Assembly: GCA_041488155.1 (NCBI GenBank)
Contig: JBGPOS010000015.1
Span: forward strand, 1-64,000
Direction: 5' to 3'
Origin: JBGPOS01 sp041488155
Lineage (GTDB): Bacteria > Chloroflexota > Dehalococcoidia > Tepidiformales > Tepidiformaceae
Length of the DNA: 64,000 nt
Below, one piece after another: positions 33,365 to 40,941 of this stretch. Below the pieces are notes generated by a model. It did not search any database and was not told the origin of the DNA. It saw only the letters and a program-made list of their open reading frames with translations. Position 1 is the stretch's first letter. Every line of letters starts with the position of its first letter. The translations under genes and the position numbers were made by a program.

Positions 33365-34261
33365 ATGGATTCGATTCGCCTGTGGTGGGCCGCGTCCCGC
33401 CCGTTTTCCTTCACGGCCTCCGTGATTCCCGTCCTCGTTGGGACGCTCCTTGCCGCAGAGGACAGCTTCTCCTGGTGGAAGGCGCTTCTCGCCCTCGTGG
33501 GGGCGGTCGCGATCCACGCCGGGACGAACTTCGTGAACGACTACTACGACCACGTGAAAGGCGCCGACAACGCCGAGTCGTTGGGCCCCGCCGGCCTCAT
33601 CCAGCGGGGCGTGGTGAGCGCGAGGTCGATCCTGGTCGCGGGTATCGTCTGCTTTGCGGTTGGTGCCGGGCTCGGGCTGGTGCTCTGCGCGACCACGAGC
33701 TGGCAGCTCCTCTGGCTCGGGATCGCGAGCGTGCTCGCCGGCTTCCTGTACACCGGCGCACCGATCCATCTCGCTTACATCGCCCTGGGCGAAGTGACGG
33801 TCTTCCTCTTCATGGGGCCGGTGATCGTGGTGGGCGCCTACTTCGTCCAGGTGCAGAGCTGGGATTGGGAGCCGTTCGTCGCCTCGCTGCCGATCGCCTT
33901 CCTGGTGACGGCGATCCTCCACGCCAACAACCTGCGCGACATCGAAAACGACCGGAAGACGGGCAAGCGCACGCTGGCGACGCTCATCGGCAGGCAGCGA
34001 GCGAACTGGGAGATGTACGGGCTCCTGGCCGCGGCCTACGTGTCTCTCGTGGCGGCGGCTGCCGTGGGTGCGATGCCCTGGCCCGGACTTATCGCGCTGG
34101 CGACCGCGCCGTTGGCGGTGCCGATCGTGCGGGTCGTGGCAGCAGGCGGGAACCCCCGCAAGCTCAACCTGGCGTTGCTCAGGACGGCGGGCTTGCACAT
34201 GCAGTTCGGCCTGGCCCTTGCCTTCGGGCTGGGGGTCGCGCGCGTCATCGACCGCTTCTAG
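33365..34261 (+). CDS. menA: 1,4-dihydroxy-2-naphthoate prenyltransferase (UbiA family)
   Basis: The 298-residue protein has the two Asp-rich motifs of UbiA prenyltransferases: NDYYDHVKGAD (residues about 58-68) and LRDIENDRKTGKRTLAT (about 190-206), with eight or nine hydrophobic segments. The WWAASRPFSFTASVIPVLVG start and length are typical of MenA, which attaches the isoprenoid side chain in menaquinone synthesis. A menaquinone-using respiratory chain follows. Other men genes are not in the window. Confidence 0.88.
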   Translation: MDSIRLWWAASRPFSFTASVIPVLVGTLLAAEDSFSWWKALLALVGAVAIHAGTNFVNDYYDHVKGADNAESLGPAGLIQRGVVSARSILVAGIVCFAVGAGLGLVLCATTSWQLLWLGIASVLAGFLYTGAPIHLAYIALGEVTVFLFMGPVIVVGAYFVQVQSWDWEPFVASLPIAFLVTAILHANNLRDIENDRKTGKRTLATLIGRQRANWEMYGLLAAAYVSLVAAAAVGAMPWPGLIALATAPLAVPIVRVVAAGGNPRKLNLALLRTAGLHMQFGLALAFGLGVARVIDRF

Positions 34262-34350
34262 CCCGTCTGCGCATTCTTTCTGGCTCCTGACAGCGGGCTA
34301 TCAGCGCTCCGCTGGTCCTGCTGCACCATCTCCCCACGAGGAGGTGGGTT

Positions 34351-34512
34351 ATGACTATCTTCGAACTGGCCGCGGCGGGCCGCTCCAACCCGTACTTCGT
34401 CGCAGGCCGGGTGGTGCTGCGGGCGGCGGTGGAGTTGTTCGCGCACAGCCTTCGTCATCCCCGCGCCGTGCGCCGGATCTCGTTGGCGACGGGGAAGGTG
34501 GTGTCGCGATGA
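34351..34512 (+). CDS. Small hypothetical protein
   Basis: A 53-residue frame starts at the ATG at 34351, with GAGGAGG 8-14 bases upstream. It reads MTIFELAAAGRSNPYFVAGR and ends in a basic tail. Its stop overlaps the start of the next small gene (ATGA), so both are likely translated together. I do not recognise it. Confidence 0.5.
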   Translation: MTIFELAAAGRSNPYFVAGRVVLRAAVELFAHSLRHPRAVRRISLATGKVVSR

Positions 34513-34733
34513 ACCCGGACGAGGTGCCGATCGGACGCCTGGTGTCGGCGATCGTGACCGTGCTTGCCGTCGCGCTGGTGCTCTCTATCGGTGGGCTGGT
34601 GGCGCTTGGGCTGGCTGGAGGTGACGACGGCGTGCAGGGCACGCTCACGCACATCACAGAAACGGTCGTCGGGGTGTTCGTGGGCATCGCCGCGGGCCGC
34701 CTGGCCAGCGGGAGCGGCCGTGCCGAACGCTGA
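34509..34733 (+). CDS. Small membrane protein
   Basis: The 74-residue product has two hydrophobic stretches (VSAIVTVLAVALVLSIGGLV and TVVGVFVGIAAGRLA). It overlaps the preceding small gene by 4 bp. It is holin-like in size and shape, but no other phage gene is around it. Function unknown. Confidence 0.5.
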   Translation: MNPDEVPIGRLVSAIVTVLAVALVLSIGGLVALGLAGGDDGVQGTLTHITETVVGVFVGIAAGRLASGSGRAER

Positions 34734-34807
34734 GTCTCGCCGGCGCTGCTGACGCCGGGCCTTCCCGGACGTACGCTTGGGCGCACAAACCCGGGAGGGC
34801 CTTTTCA

Positions 34808-35452
34808 ATGGAAACGATCGAAGACAACGAACTCAGGATCGTGGTCGCCGGGCCGGCAGGGTTCGGCAACAACATCTACGTGGTGGTCGACCGGACGACG
34901 AACGAGGCGGCCTTCATCGACGCCCCGGCGGAAGTCGAACAGAGCATCGCAGCGGCCGAATCGGCCGGGGTCAAACCTTCGTGCATCCTCCTGACGCACT
35001 CTCATGGCGACCACACGGCCAGCATCGACGCACTCAAAGCCAGGTACGGCTGCAAAGTCTATGCCGACCCGGCTGAGCCGTGGCTGAAAGACGGGCAGCT
35101 CGACGTCGCGGTGAAGCATGGGGACGAGGTCAAGGTCGGCGCCCTCGCGTTTCGCGTACTCAGCGTCCCGGGTCACACGCCGGGGAGCACGACGTTCGTC
35201 CGCGGCAAGCACGCCTTCGTGGGGGACACGCTGTTTCCGGGAGGCCCCGGCAACTCGCGTTCGAACGAGCTCCTGAAGCAGGAGATCGCCTCCATCACGA
35301 CGCACCTCTACGCCCTGGCCGACGACACCACGATCTACCCGGGCCACGGCGACCGCTCGACCATCGGCGCGAGCAAGGTGGAATACGCCGTCTTCGCGGC
35401 GAAGAGCCACGCCAGCGACCTGCACGGCGACGTCCTCTGGTTACAGTCGTAG
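34808..35452 (+). CDS. Glyoxalase-II-like MBL-fold hydrolase
   Basis: The 214-residue protein has LLTHSHGDHTASIDALKA (HxHxDH), VPGHTPGST and PGHGD, the zinc ligands of hydroxyacylglutathione-hydrolase-like enzymes, but at 214 residues lacks the C-terminal substrate domain of true glyoxalase II. A GGGAGG ribosome site precedes the ATG. It is likely a thioester or persulfide-type hydrolase acting in the cytoplasm; the substrate is not determined. Confidence 0.88.
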   Translation: METIEDNELRIVVAGPAGFGNNIYVVVDRTTNEAAFIDAPAEVEQSIAAAESAGVKPSCILLTHSHGDHTASIDALKARYGCKVYADPAEPWLKDGQLDVAVKHGDEVKVGALAFRVLSVPGHTPGSTTFVRGKHAFVGDTLFPGGPGNSRSNELLKQEIASITTHLYALADDTTIYPGHGDRSTIGASKVEYAVFAAKSHASDLHGDVLWLQS

Positions 35453-35553
35453 GGGACCGCTTCGCTCCGGCTGAGCAGCGTGCTACGGTAATCGCGCCCG
35501 AAGTCAGCGGCTGATTCTTCGAATCGGAACGCCCTTCGGGAAAGGGTTGCGCC

Positions 35554-36162
35554 ATGACGGAGACACCCGGTCCGCTCCCTGCTCAGCCGGGGAGGCTCGA
35601 GCGCCGCAAGGCCCGCACGAGGGCGGCCATCCTCGGCGCGGCCAGCCGCCTTTTCCAGTACCAGGGCTACGAAGAGACGTCGATCCAGCAAATCGCTGAG
35701 GCTGCCGACACTGGAGTTGGCACGCTCTACGGCTACTTCGCATCGAAGGAAGACGTCTTGCGGGAAGTGTTGCAGGCGCACTCCGCAGCCGCCGCCGGGC
35801 GGTACCGCGCCGCTGTTGACGGCGACACCCCCAGCATCGACCGGCTGTGCACGGCTCTCGGCGGCTTCGCGCATTACATCCGCGACAACCGGACCCTGCT
35901 GACAGCGGCGTTTCAGGCGGCGGCGCGGGACAAGCAGGCGGACGGCAGGTCAGACGGCGTGCTGAACTCCTACATCCGGATGATCCGGGCTGGCATCGAT
36001 CGTGGACAGTTGCGATCAGTGCCGGTCGAGACAACCGCCCGGATGCTGATCAGCACGTACACCCTGGCGATGCTCGGCATCGGGGTGTGGTCGGGGCGCG
36101 AATCGGACCCCCAGACGCTCGACGAGCTCGAAGCGCTCACCCGTCAGTTGCTCACCCCCTGA
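35554..36162 (+). CDS. TetR-family transcriptional regulator
   Basis: The 202-residue protein has an N-terminal TetR HTH (KARTRAAILGAASRLFQYQG, then IQQIAEAADTGVGTLYGYFA, residues about 17-60) and a helical ligand domain with a TetR_C-like end. It is separate from its neighbours by 100 bp upstream. Targets and ligand are unknown; it converges on the DUF1232 gene. Confidence 0.9.
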   Translation: MTETPGPLPAQPGRLERRKARTRAAILGAASRLFQYQGYEETSIQQIAEAADTGVGTLYGYFASKEDVLREVLQAHSAAAAGRYRAAVDGDTPSIDRLCTALGGFAHYIRDNRTLLTAAFQAAARDKQADGRSDGVLNSYIRMIRAGIDRGQLRSVPVETTARMLISTYTLAMLGIGVWSGRESDPQTLDELEALTRQLLTP

Positions 36163-36169
36163 TCGGCCG

Positions 36170-36583
36170 TCAGGGAGAGCCAGCACCTTCCTTCAGGCGA
36201 TCCTTGTCGCGCTTGCGGCGGAGCGCTTCGTCTTCGGCTCCCGCGAGCGCGCGTTCGAAACGATCGCGGGGGATGAGCAGGATCAGCAACCCGACCCCGA
36301 GGACGACGATCGCCACGTCGTCGACCTGGCCCAGAACCGGGATGAAGTCGGGGATGAGGTCGAAGGGTAGGGCGATGTAGCCGACCACCGCGACGAGCAG
36401 CAGCTTCGCAGTCCACGGGACCTCGCGGTCCGAGAGGAGCGTCCTCCCGAAGCGGATCTTGGCGCGGGCAGGCAGAGCCAGGAATCGGCGGCCCCGATCG
36501 CTCATCCGCAGGAGGCGAAAAGCGAGTGCCGTGACGGCAATGAAGGCCCCCACGGCGAGCAGAAGCCATTCGTACCAGGGCAT
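36170..36583 (-). CDS. YkvA-like DUF1232 membrane protein
   Basis: From the ATG at 36583 (MPWYEWLLLAVGAFIAVTAL) the product is 137 residues. DREVPWTAKLLLVAVVGYIA and LPFDLIPDFIPVLGQVDDVA are the core block of DUF1232/YkvA proteins, small membrane proteins of unknown function. A charged tail ends the protein. It ends 8 bp from the convergent TetR gene. Confidence 0.85.
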   Translation of the reverse strand: MPWYEWLLLAVGAFIAVTALAFRLLRMSDRGRRFLALPARAKIRFGRTLLSDREVPWTAKLLLVAVVGYIALPFDLIPDFIPVLGQVDDVAIVVLGVGLLILLIPRDRFERALAGAEDEALRRKRDKDRLKEGAGSP

Positions 36584-36714
36584 CGCCCTAGCGTACCGGC
36601 CACGGCGCAACGCGTCGTCCGGAGCGAGAACGCGTTGCCGCCCCGCTCCGAGCGCTGCTACGATCCGTGCCTGTCCTCCCCTATATCGAACACAGCCGTT
36701 GAAAGCGAGAGCGA

Positions 36715-37287
36715 ATGATCAAGCCAACAGGAATCGACCAGGTCCGCATCCAGCAGGCCGTGAACGAGTTGCTCGCCGCGATCGGCGAGGACCCGGCGCG
36801 GGAAGGGCTTCGCGAGACGCCCCGGCGGATCGCCGACATGTACGCCGAGATTTTCGGCGGCCTCGCCATTGACCCCAGCGAAAACCTGCGCGTTGGGTTC
36901 GAAGTCGCCCACGACGAGATGGTGATCCTGCGAAACATCCCCTTCTACAGCATGTGCGAACACCACTTCCTGCCGTTCCACGGCGAAGCGCACGTCGGTT
37001 ACGTGCCCGATGGGCGGGTGGTGGGCGTCAGCAAGCTGGCGCGCACGGTCGAAGGCTACGCCCGGCGCCCGCAGATGCAGGAGAAGCTCACCAGCCAGAT
37101 CGCCGAAGCGATTATGGAGACGCTCCGCCCGGACGGAGTCGCGGTGGTGATCGAAGCGGAGCACCTCTGCATGACGATGCGCGGCGTCAAGAAACCGGGC
37201 AGCCGCATGATCACGAGCGCGATGCGCGGCCAATTCAAGCGATCGAGCGTTACACGGGCGGAGTTCCTGTCGCTCGTGCACGGCTAG
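36715..37287 (+). CDS. folE: GTP cyclohydrolase I
   Basis: The 190-residue protein has the zinc-binding Cys and His in SMCEHHFLPFHGEAHVGYVP and the later Cys in EHLCMTMRGVKKPGSRMITS. The N-terminal block LRETPRRIADMYAEIFGG is also typical. It converts GTP to dihydroneopterin triphosphate, the entry to folate synthesis. Directly after the stop begins a run of short tandem repeats (37291). Confidence 0.97.
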   Translation: MIKPTGIDQVRIQQAVNELLAAIGEDPAREGLRETPRRIADMYAEIFGGLAIDPSENLRVGFEVAHDEMVILRNIPFYSMCEHHFLPFHGEAHVGYVPDGRVVGVSKLARTVEGYARRPQMQEKLTSQIAEAIMETLRPDGVAVVIEAEHLCMTMRGVKKPGSRMITSAMRGQFKRSSVTRAEFLSLVHG

Positions 37288-37290
37288 GCC

Positions 37291-37366
37291 GCGAATGGGC
37301 GAATGGGCGAATGGGCGACGGGGCGATTGTTCGGGTATCGGAGTATCGGGGTGTCGGAGTGTTCGG
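37291..37366. repeat. Tandem GAATGGGC-type and GTATCGGGGTGTCGG-type repeats
   Basis: Three GAATGGGC units follow each other at 37293-37316, then a GGGTATCGGAGTATCGGGGT segment. The same two word families recur at 37861-37905, at 38859-38904 and as a large hairpin at 38917-38985. They look like an intergenic repeat family of this genome. Confidence 0.7.
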
Positions 37367-37387
37367 ATGACCCCTGCTGGAGGATGC

Positions 37388-37840
37388 GTGTCTGAGACGT
37401 CTAACGGTCAACCCGACCAACGAGCTGCGGCGACTCAGTTCGCGTCCCGATTCGACGAACTTCGAGTCTACCAGTCCGCGATGGACGGCGCGATGCAAGT
37501 CTACGAGATTACCACGACCTTCCCTGCGGAAGAGAAGTATTCGATGGTCGACCAGATGCGCCGATCGTCTCGTTCGGTTTGCGCCAACATCGCCGAGGCC
37601 TGGAGAAGGCGGCGTTACCGGCCGGCCTTTGTTGCTAAGCTCAACGATGCTGAGAGCGAGGCGAGCGAGACCCAGGTCTGGCTCGAATTCGCGAGGCGAT
37701 GCGGATATCTGAAGCCCGAAGCCGCAGCGCAGCTGGCAGGTCACTACGACCTCGTTCTGGGCCAACTCGTACGAATGATCGACCGACCCGACGCCTGGAT
37801 TGTCCGTCCCAGTGCCCCGCGAGAAAAGCGGCAGCCATGA
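37388..37840 (+). CDS. Four-helix-bundle protein (S23/23S rRNA intervening-sequence type)
   Basis: From the GTG at 37388, preceded by GGAGG four bases away, the product is 150 residues; an ATG at 37367 in the same frame is an alternative. FDELRVYQSAMDGAMQVYEI, FPAEEKYSMVDQMRRSSRSV and NIAEAWRRRRY match the family of small four-helix proteins first found in intervening sequences of 23S rRNA genes. Here the gene is free-standing. Function unknown. Its stop overlaps the next start (ATGA). Confidence 0.8.
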   Translation: MSETSNGQPDQRAAATQFASRFDELRVYQSAMDGAMQVYEITTTFPAEEKYSMVDQMRRSSRSVCANIAEAWRRRRYRPAFVAKLNDAESEASETQVWLEFARRCGYLKPEAAAQLAGHYDLVLGQLVRMIDRPDAWIVRPSAPREKRQP

Positions 37841-38913
37841 CTGAGCCTCGTTCAACCGGGACCCACTCCGATACCCCGACACTCCGACACTCCGACACTC
37901 CGCTGGACATCACCAGCGAGTCCCTCGCCAACCTCGCGCCCGAATGGGCGGCCCTGCACGCCCGCGTCCCCGGGGCGACGCCGTTCACCCATCCGTCCTG
38001 GCACGAGGTGTGGTTGCGGCACTTCGGCGAGGGCTGCCAGCCGGTCTTTCTTTCGTTTCGACGGGGCGAGGAGCTGGTGGGGGCGGCTGCGCTCGACCCC
38101 GACCGGGACGTCGCCCGCCAGCTCGGCGACCACAACGTCTGCGACTACACCGGCGTGCTCGCTCTCCCCGGCCACGAAGAGGCAGTGGCGGCGGGGCTGA
38201 TCGAGTGGCTGCTGGAGGACCTGACGCCCACGCTCGAACTCTGGGGGGTGGCGGAGGACTCGCCGATGCGGGCGGCGTTCGCAGCCGGCGCCGCGAGCTT
38301 CGGCTGGAGCTACGAAGAGGAGCCGGAGGCCGTCTGCCCGCGCACGGCGCTCCCGGATGACTTCGAAGCGTACGTCGCGGCGCTACCGAAGCGCGACCGC
38401 CACGAGCTGCGCCGAAAGCTGCGCAACCTCCAGGCCGCCGGCAGCGTCTCGTTCGAAAGCGTCACCGCGCGGGACGACATCCTCGCTCGCTTCGACCGCT
38501 TCCTCGACCTGATGCGCCTCAGCCGGGGGGACAAGGACGAGTTCCTGACGCCCGCGATGGAGGCCTTCTTCCGCGACATCGCGGGCACCTTCGCGAAGCT
38601 GGGCATGGCCCGGCTATCGACGCTCAGGCTGGATGGCGCGGAGACGGCGATGCTCTTCAGCTTCGAAAACGACGCCACCGTCTTCCTCTACAACAGCGGC
38701 TACGACCCGGCGTTCGCGCACCTGGCGGTCGGCCTGCTGTCGAAGGCGTACGCGATCGAAGACGCCATCGCCCGCGGCAAGCGGACCTTCGATTTCCTCC
38801 GCGGCGAAGAGGAGTACAAGCGCCGCCTCGGAGGCGTCCCGGCGCAGGTCTACACTCTGCGAATGGGCGAAAGGGCGACGGGGCGAATGGGCGACGGGGC
38901 GAACGTCGGGTGA
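37837..38913 (+). CDS. BioF2/CelD-like GNAT acetyltransferase
   Basis: The 358-residue protein has PFTHPSWHEVWLRHFGEG near residue 48, a middle region RDRHELRRKLRNLQAAGSVS, and FLYNSGYDPAFAHLAVGLLS plus FDFLRGEEEYKRRLGG, the pattern of BioF2-like/CelD-type acetyltransferases used in polysaccharide or lipid modification. Both ends are unusual: residues 7-20 (SDTPTLRHSDTP) and the last 18 (MGERATGRMGDGAN) are encoded by the intergenic repeat families, not by family sequence. It overlaps the four-helix gene by 4 bp. Confidence 0.8.
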   Translation: MTEPRSTGTHSDTPTLRHSDTPLDITSESLANLAPEWAALHARVPGATPFTHPSWHEVWLRHFGEGCQPVFLSFRRGEELVGAAALDPDRDVARQLGDHNVCDYTGVLALPGHEEAVAAGLIEWLLEDLTPTLELWGVAEDSPMRAAFAAGAASFGWSYEEEPEAVCPRTALPDDFEAYVAALPKRDRHELRRKLRNLQAAGSVSFESVTARDDILARFDRFLDLMRLSRGDKDEFLTPAMEAFFRDIAGTFAKLGMARLSTLRLDGAETAMLFSFENDATVFLYNSGYDPAFAHLAVGLLSKAYAIEDAIARGKRTFDFLRGEEEYKRRLGGVPAQVYTLRMGERATGRMGDGANVG

Positions 38914-38916
38914 CGG

Positions 38917-38985
38917 GGTATCGGAGTATCGGGGTGTCGGGGCGCGAGAATCGCCGATACGCCGACACTCCCATACTCCGATACC
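38917..38985. repeat. Long imperfect hairpin of the TATCGG repeat family
   Basis: The arms 38917-38940 and 38962-38985 are 24 bases each and match at 22 positions; the loop is 21 bases. It lies between the acyltransferase stop and the convergent transporter gene, so it may end transcription from both sides. Confidence 0.75.
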
Positions 38986-39038
38986 GGGGGCGGGTGGGGC
39001 TACGGGGCGGGGGCGGCGGGCGGCGGGCGGGGTCGAGG

Positions 39039-40814
39039 CTACACCGGGCGGCTCTGCCAGGTCGGGTCGGTCTGGTCGAACCAGTTCTCGCGCCAGGAGT
39101 TGTGGGTGTTGGTGAATGGGGTCGCTTCGCCGGTCTTGTAGTAATTCCAGCTCAGCCTGTTCAGGACCTGGACCATCGTATGAATGCCACCAGCGCCGTA
39201 GGCGTTGAGGACCTCCCTGTTGATTTCGGCGTCGTACTCTTTCCGCTTCGCCACGTCGAGCTCCGCGATCGCCTTGTTCGTCAACTCGTCGACCCGGTCG
39301 ATCTTGACGCCTAAGAACCCGCCAGCGGCCGAATTGTATGACACGAAGAGGTCCGCCGTCGGCTCGAGCCTGCCTACGGGCCCGAACCAGCCGAACCCGA
39401 GGTTCGCGTTGCCGTTACCGTACTGCTTCTTCACGAGCTTGGGGATTATCGTCGAATACGGTTCGTTCTTCGCCGTGAACTTGTTTCCGAGGTTGTCGTG
39501 CAGCATCTTGGCGATGCTCGCTCCGGCTCCGTTGTAGGCCGCCTCCCAGATGTCAGGGATGTCGATCACGATCTCGCCCAGGGCCGGGCCGCCGCCAGCG
39601 TCCCACATCTTCTTGGCCTCGGCCAGGTCCTTCGAATGGTCTTCCAGGTAGCCGGGAAAGGTGGCCAGCTCCTTGTCGCTGATCCCGAACGCGGACTGAA
39701 ACGGCGGGGTGGGGCCAGCAAGCGCACCGCTCCCCTGGAAGAGCTGCTGGATGAGCAGGCGGCGGTCGATGGTCCGGAAGATGGCGCCGATGACGTTCCG
39801 GTTGTTCCAGGGGGTACCCGGGCCGTTGTAATAGCCGCCCATCGGGTTGGATTGGAAGTACGAGGTCTTCGCGAGCTGTTTGTCGTATCGCTTGAGGAGG
39901 TCATTGAGCACCGGCGCCGTTTTCGGCTCGTAGGAGTCGACCTGCTTCTGTTCGAAAGAGGTCTGCAGAGTCGCTTCATCGGGTGGCACTGCTACGGTGT
40001 CGATGCCGTCGAGCAGGGGCTCACCCATGGCGAACTTGTCGAAGCGCCGGAACTTCATGAAGCCGGCCGCCCTTATCTCCTTGAGGACGTAGGGACCCGT
40101 CCCGATGATGAGCTCGGCCCGCAGGCTCGCGTAATCCTTCTCGAACGCTGCGACCGCCTCCGGCGCCTGCACTTTGAACAACGGTGCGGCCAGGGTGGTG
40201 AGGAACAATGGGGTGGGCTTGCTGAACTTGACTGTGAGGGTGCTCGGGTCCGTGACTGAAACCGTGTCAATATTCGCGAATGCGGGTTTGCGTTGGAAGT
40301 TCGGGTCATCGACGCCGCCCGCTTTACCCGCCTTGTTCCGTTCCAGGTAAAACTTCATGTCCTCGGCGCGGGCGGCCCGCCCGTTCACCGGCGGCTTGTC
40401 GTGCCACGCGAGGTTCTGCCGGAGCTTCAGGACAAGCGTTTGGGCGTCGGGCTGCTCGTACTTCTCCGCGAAGGCGCCTTCGAGCTCGCCCTTCTCGAAG
40501 CTCTTGTACTGGACGATGCCCAGGTTCGTCCAACCCATAAGATAGGCAAGCCACTGGTCGTCGGAGCGGTCGATGTCGAAGGTGACGGCGGGAGCCGGGT
40601 CGGTGCGGCGATGGATGCCGCCCTTGCGGGGGCCGGGCACCGGGGTCGGGCTGCCGGCCGGTGCGGTGGCGCTCCCGCCGCCGTCGTCGCCGCACCCCAC
40701 GAGCCCCAGGCTCGCCGCTCCCACCCCCGCGGCGGCCACGCCACCGACGAAGCGCCGTCGCGAAAAGCGATTACGATCGACCCTGCGGCCCCAGTAGGAG
40801 TCTTCCCGGCGCAT
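39039..40814 (-). CDS. Oligopeptide/nickel-type ABC substrate-binding lipoprotein
   Basis: From the ATG at 40814 the product is 591 residues. The leader has twin-arginine-like NRFSRRRFVGGVAAAGVGAA and a lipobox LVGC, so export may be by Tat and the protein lipid-anchored. The mature part is an SBP_bac_5-type binding protein (TLVLKLRQNLAWHDKPPVNG, ARAEDMKFYLERNK, VKFSKPTPLF). It normally delivers peptides to a DppBCDF-like permease. No permease or ATPase gene is next to it, so the partner is elsewhere. Confidence 0.85.
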   Translation of the reverse strand: MRREDSYWGRRVDRNRFSRRRFVGGVAAAGVGAASLGLVGCGDDGGGSATAPAGSPTPVPGPRKGGIHRRTDPAPAVTFDIDRSDDQWLAYLMGWTNLGIVQYKSFEKGELEGAFAEKYEQPDAQTLVLKLRQNLAWHDKPPVNGRAARAEDMKFYLERNKAGKAGGVDDPNFQRKPAFANIDTVSVTDPSTLTVKFSKPTPLFLTTLAAPLFKVQAPEAVAAFEKDYASLRAELIIGTGPYVLKEIRAAGFMKFRRFDKFAMGEPLLDGIDTVAVPPDEATLQTSFEQKQVDSYEPKTAPVLNDLLKRYDKQLAKTSYFQSNPMGGYYNGPGTPWNNRNVIGAIFRTIDRRLLIQQLFQGSGALAGPTPPFQSAFGISDKELATFPGYLEDHSKDLAEAKKMWDAGGGPALGEIVIDIPDIWEAAYNGAGASIAKMLHDNLGNKFTAKNEPYSTIIPKLVKKQYGNGNANLGFGWFGPVGRLEPTADLFVSYNSAAGGFLGVKIDRVDELTNKAIAELDVAKRKEYDAEINREVLNAYGAGGIHTMVQVLNRLSWNYYKTGEATPFTNTHNSWRENWFDQTDPTWQSRPV

Positions 40815-40941
40815 TGGCGTCCCCCCAGCGGGTCCCCGACCACGCTCGCCTGCCTCTAGTACGCGGAGTATACGGCGGGCGGATGGCACGACAAGACGCT
40901 ATCCGATGGATCTACCCTGAAGTCGAGATCGTCGCGCTCGT

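Noticed and set aside
34509..34733. Phage holin
   Set aside because: Size and two helices would fit, but there is no endolysin or other phage gene next to it.
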